Source: Pseudonocardia sp. T1-2H
GTDB taxonomy: Bacteria; Actinomycetota; Actinomycetes; Mycobacteriales; Pseudonocardiaceae
DNA: 64,000 nucleotides
Direction of reading: 5' to 3'
Assembly (NCBI RefSeq): GCF_038039215.1
Contig: NZ_JBBPCL010000001.1
Span: 2,852,001 to 2,916,000, forward strand
Positions 61,139-64,000 of this stretch are shown here, in pieces. The notes below the pieces were generated by a model. It saw only the letters and a program-made list of their open reading frames with translations. It had not been told where the DNA came from and did no database searches. Numbering within the stretch: the first letter of the stretch is position 1; every line of letters starts with the position of its first letter. Both the position numbers and the translations under genes were made by a program.

Positions 61139-62566
61139 GTGCGTGTCCTGGTGATCGGTGGGACCGGCTACGTCGGCGCCCGGCTCGTCCCGCGCCTGCT
61201 CACCGACGGGCACACCGTCCGCTGCCTGGTGCGCGATCCGGCGAAGCTGGCCCGCGAGGCGTGGGCGCAGCGGGTCGAGGCGCGGGTCGGGGACGTCGCG
61301 GAGCCCGGGGTGAGCGCGGCTGCGTGCCGGGACGTCCACGCCGTCGTCTACCTCGTGCACTCGATGGACGGGCCGGACTTCGCCGAGCGGGACCGGGCCG
61401 CCGCCGCCGTCCTGGCCGCCGCCGCGCGGGAGGCGGGCGTGCAGCGCATCGTCTACCTGGGCGGGCTGCAGCCCAGCGGCGGGAACGGGACGTCGGAGCA
61501 CCTCGAGTCCCGCGAGCAGGTGGGCCGGATCCTGCTCGGCTCCGGCGTCCCGACCGCGGTGCTGCGGGCCGGGATCGTCGTCGGCCGTGGGTCCGCGAGC
61601 TTCGAGATGGTCCGCCACCTCGCCGAGACGGTCATGGGCGGCCTGCCGCTGCTGGCCGTGCCGGACCGGGCCTGGAACCGCGTCCAGCCCGTCGCCGTCG
61701 ACGACGTGATCCACTGGCTGGCCGGCAGCCTCACGCTGCCCGCGGACGTCTCCCGTGCCTTCGACGTCGGCGGTCCGGACGTGCTCCGCTACCTCGACCT
61801 CATGAACGACTACGCCCGCGAGGCCGGGCTCGCCAGGCCGCTCGCGGTACCCGTCCCCGTCTCCGCGCCCCGGCTCGCCGCGCGCGCCGTCGGCCTGCTG
61901 ACGCCCGTGGACCGCCGGCTCGCGGGCCCGCTGCTCGAGTCCCTGGCCCACGAGCTCGTCGTGCACGAGGACGACCTGGCCGACCTGGTCGGCGAGCCCC
62001 CGGGCGGCCGGACGCCGTACCGCGCCGCCGTGCGCCGCGCCCTCGCGGAGGACGGCCCGGCCGGCGGATCGCCCAACGATCCGGCCGGATCCGGGCCCGC
62101 CGTGCTGTCCGGGGAGGACGTGGAGCACGTGGCCGCGCCGGTGGACGTCCTGTGGTCCGTGATCACCGGGCTCGGCGGCGACGAGGGCTGGTACACGGTC
62201 CCGGGGGTGTGGCGGCTGCGTGCGCTGCTCGACGGGCTGGTCGGGGGTGTCGGGGATCGACGGACCAGACCGGCGCGGCTCGTCGCCGGGGCGGCACTGG
62301 ACTGGTGGCGCGTCGAGGACGTCGACCCCGGGCGGTCCCTGCTGTTGCGCGCCGAGATGAAGCTGCCCGGCGTCGCGCGCCTCGAGCTGCGGGCGGAGCC
62401 GGCCGGGGAGGGGCGTAGCCGCTACGTCCAGCGCGTCACGTTCACCCCGCGCGGGCTGGCCGGGCGGGCCTACTGGTTCGCCCAGCGGCCCGCCCACGAC
62501 GTGGTCTTCGGGGTCACGGCGCGCACGGTGGCCGGGGTCGCGGCCGACCGCTTCCGCCGGGGCTGA
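61139..62566 (+). CDS. NAD(P)-binding protein with C-terminal DUF2867
   Basis: 475 residues. Atypical SDR/NmrA N-terminus: VLVIGGTGYVGARLVPRLL (Gly-rich), HAVVYLVHSMDGPDF, RIVYLGGLQPSG and VLRAGIVVGRGSASFEMVRHL. A C-terminal DUF2867 domain begins near VEHVAAPVDVLWSVITGLGGDEGWY. Substrate unknown; the pairing is common in actinobacteria. GTG 61139. Confidence 0.85.
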   Translation: MRVLVIGGTGYVGARLVPRLLTDGHTVRCLVRDPAKLAREAWAQRVEARVGDVAEPGVSAAACRDVHAVVYLVHSMDGPDFAERDRAAAAVLAAAAREAGVQRIVYLGGLQPSGGNGTSEHLESREQVGRILLGSGVPTAVLRAGIVVGRGSASFEMVRHLAETVMGGLPLLAVPDRAWNRVQPVAVDDVIHWLAGSLTLPADVSRAFDVGGPDVLRYLDLMNDYAREAGLARPLAVPVPVSAPRLAARAVGLLTPVDRRLAGPLLESLAHELVVHEDDLADLVGEPPGGRTPYRAAVRRALAEDGPAGGSPNDPAGSGPAVLSGEDVEHVAAPVDVLWSVITGLGGDEGWYTVPGVWRLRALLDGLVGGVGDRRTRPARLVAGAALDWWRVEDVDPGRSLLLRAEMKLPGVARLELRAEPAGEGRSRYVQRVTFTPRGLAGRAYWFAQRPAHDVVFGVTARTVAGVAADRFRRG

Positions 62567-64000
62567 TCAGGAGACCTCCGTCCAGCGGGAGGGCCGCCTG
62601 CTGAGCCCCGCCGTCCCGGAGGTCATGGCGCGGAGCTCGGTCGGGTAGCGGAGCAGCTCGGCGCAGGGCACCTCCGCCCGGACGACCGTGTGTCCCGGCG
62701 TGTCCACGTCGGTGCCGAGCACCCGCGCCCGCCGGGCCGAGAGGTCACCCAGCACGGCACCGAGGTGGGTGTCGAGGATCCGCACGGACACCTCGTCGAC
62801 CGGCTCCAGCAGCCGGACCCCGCAGCTCCCGGCCGCCTCCCGGAGTGCGAGCGCACCGGCCGTCTGGAACGCGGCGTCCGAGGAGTCCACGCTGTGCGCC
62901 TTGCCGTCGACGAGCGTCGCCCGCACGTCGACGACGGGGTGCGGGGGCTCGTCCGGCGCGGCCGGCAGCCCGCGTTCGAGCTGGGCGCGGATGCCCTTCT
63001 CCACGCTGGGCACGAACTGGGTGGGCACCGAGCCGCCGACCACCTTGGACACGAACTCGAAGCCGCCGCCGCGCGGGAGCGGTTCGAACTCGACATGGCA
63101 CACGGCGTACTGACCGTGCCCCCCGGACTGCTTCACGTGCCGGCCGGTGGCCCGGACGCCGCGGTCGAGGGTGACCCGCATCGGCACCCGGACGTCCTCG
63201 GTGTCGACCTCGGCCCCGGCGGCCCGCAGGCGTGAGAGCACGACGTCCGCGTGCGCCTCGCCCATGCACCACAGGACGGTCTGGTGGGTCTCGGCGTTGC
63301 GCTCCAGCCGCAACGCCGGATCGGCGGCGACGAGCTTCGCGAGGGTGCGGGCGAGGGTGTCCTCGTCCCCGCGCTTGCGGGCGACGACGCCGACCGGCAA
63401 CAGCGGTTCGGGCAGGTTCCACGGCCGGAGCAGGAGCGGGTCGTCCGCGGCGGACACGGTGTCCCCGGTCTCGGCGCCGGAGAGCTTGGTGAGGGCGCAG
63501 ATGTCGCCGGCGACGCAGGCTTCGATCTCCCGCAGGGTGGCGCCGAGCGGGGAGTAGACGTGGGTGAGGCGCTCGTCGGAGTCGTGCCGCTCGTTCTCCG
63601 GGCTCGTCCGGGGAGCGGGGACGTGCCCGCTGACGTGCACCGTGTTCTCCGGCCGCAGCGTCCCGGAGAACACCCGGACCACCGTGACGCGGCCGACGTA
63701 GGCGTCCGCCGAGGTCCGGACGACCTCGGCCGCGAGCGGCCCGTCCGGGTCCGCGGTGAGCGGTGCGTGCGCGGTGCCGTCGGTGCGGCTCACGAAGGGG
63801 AGCGGGTGCTCGAGCGGCGAGGGGAAGCCGCCGACGAGCACCTCGAGCAGGGCGTCCAGGCCCGTCCCGCTGCCCGCGCAGACCGGGATCACCGGGTGGA
63901 ACGACCCGCGCGCGACGGCGGTCTCGAGGTCGTCGATCAGCGCGGCCGTCTCGAGCTCGTCGCCGCCGAGATAGCGGTCCATGAGCGTCTCGTCCTCGGA
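62567..64000 (-). CDS. EF-G-like translational GTPase (EF-G2 type), N-terminus off the window
   Basis: The 3' 478 codons of an EF-G-like gene. Domain II (VGRVTVVRVFSGTLRPENTVHVSG), III, IV (GVRATGRHVKQSGGHGQYAVCHVEFEPL, GFEFVSKVVGGSVP) and V (RILDTHLGAVLGDLSARRARVLGTD) are visible. The G domain lies beyond 64,000. Actinobacterial EF-G2 proteins are EF-G paralogs of unclear role; a TetM-like protection role is also possible. Ends at TGA 62567-62569. Confidence 0.85.
   Translation of the reverse strand, partial: SEDETLMDRYLGGDELETAALIDDLETAVARGSFHPVIPVCAGSGTGLDALLEVLVGGFPSPLEHPLPFVSRTDGTAHAPLTADPDGPLAAEVVRTSADAYVGRVTVVRVFSGTLRPENTVHVSGHVPAPRTSPENERHDSDERLTHVYSPLGATLREIEACVAGDICALTKLSGAETGDTVSAADDPLLLRPWNLPEPLLPVGVVARKRGDEDTLARTLAKLVAADPALRLERNAETHQTVLWCMGEAHADVVLSRLRAAGAEVDTEDVRVPMRVTLDRGVRATGRHVKQSGGHGQYAVCHVEFEPLPRGGGFEFVSKVVGGSVPTQFVPSVEKGIRAQLERGLPAAPDEPPHPVVDVRATLVDGKAHSVDSSDAAFQTAGALALREAAGSCGVRLLEPVDEVSVRILDTHLGAVLGDLSARRARVLGTDVDTPGHTVVRAEVPCAELLRYPTELRAMTSGTAGLSRRPSRWTEVS

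Overview
The window is high-GC actinobacterial DNA. The gene set points to a mycolata-like member of the Pseudonocardiales (Pseudonocardia is my best guess): phosphatidylinositol-mannoside genes beside thrS and pdxS, a DprE2-type reductase, F420-type oxidoreductases, a TIGR03086 protein and two bifunctional penicillin-binding proteins. GTG starts and 4-nt overlaps (ATGA/GTGA) are common. No rRNA, tRNA or CRISPR array was recognised.

Bases 1 to about 11,450 are a lower-GC integrated mobile element, entering from outside the left edge. It mixes modules of an actinomycete integrative conjugative element (AICE): a prim-pol/SF3 helicase broken by an in-frame TAG, an iteron array, a MerR/Xis-like HTH protein, a Pra-like activator, a TraSA-like FtsK translocase and a RepSA-like HUH replication protein. 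A block of tightly overlapping small phage-like genes follows, including a probable head-tail connector and a probable small terminase. No integrase, large terminase or major capsid gene is visible. The right end abuts the 3' fragment of a peptidase-S51-like gene, so the element appears to sit inside that gene.

From 11.8 to 43.7 kb the DNA is ordinary chromosome: aroE, an MSMEG_0570-type protein, a DprE2-like SDR, NAD kinase, an M19 dipeptidase, DUF309, an LLM oxidoreductase, tatA, two PBPs, a PLP sulfur enzyme, a SNF2 helicase/SWIM pair, pirin, an MBL hydrolase, an SMP-30 protein, a SpoIIE-type phosphatase with sensor domains, a TipA-like MerR regulator, a kinase, an esterase and a GGDEF protein with an apparent I-site.

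At 43.9-44.4 kb lies the most unusual object: a plus-strand array of seven separate micro-ORFs, each with its own Shine-Dalgarno, a start (ATG or GTG), five codons and TGA. Six encode MRNRAW and one MQNRAW. An eighth upstream copy has lost its stop and reads in frame into the first unit. Codons differ synonymously between copies. An MFS transporter gene lies downstream on the same strand, followed by three tandem Roadblock/LC7-like paralogs.

From 49.9 to 56.9 kb is a conserved operon: thrS, HIT protein, pgsA, PIM acyltransferase, pimA, a small membrane protein and pdxS. The right end holds a secreted GH16 protein, decayed creatininase/SDR remnants with a 22-bp tandem repeat, an XRE-cupin regulator divergent from azlCD with three GTTC-N8-GAAC operators, an NAD(P)-binding protein, and an EF-G-like gene running off the edge.

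Seven otherwise well-conserved genes are each split by a single-base shift at a short G/C homopolymer (six apparent deletions, one apparent insertion). This looks like systematic sequencing error, and these genes are annotated as probably intact. Three near-identical palindromic repeats sit directly after plus-strand stop codons at 16.9, 31.1 and 51.9 kb.
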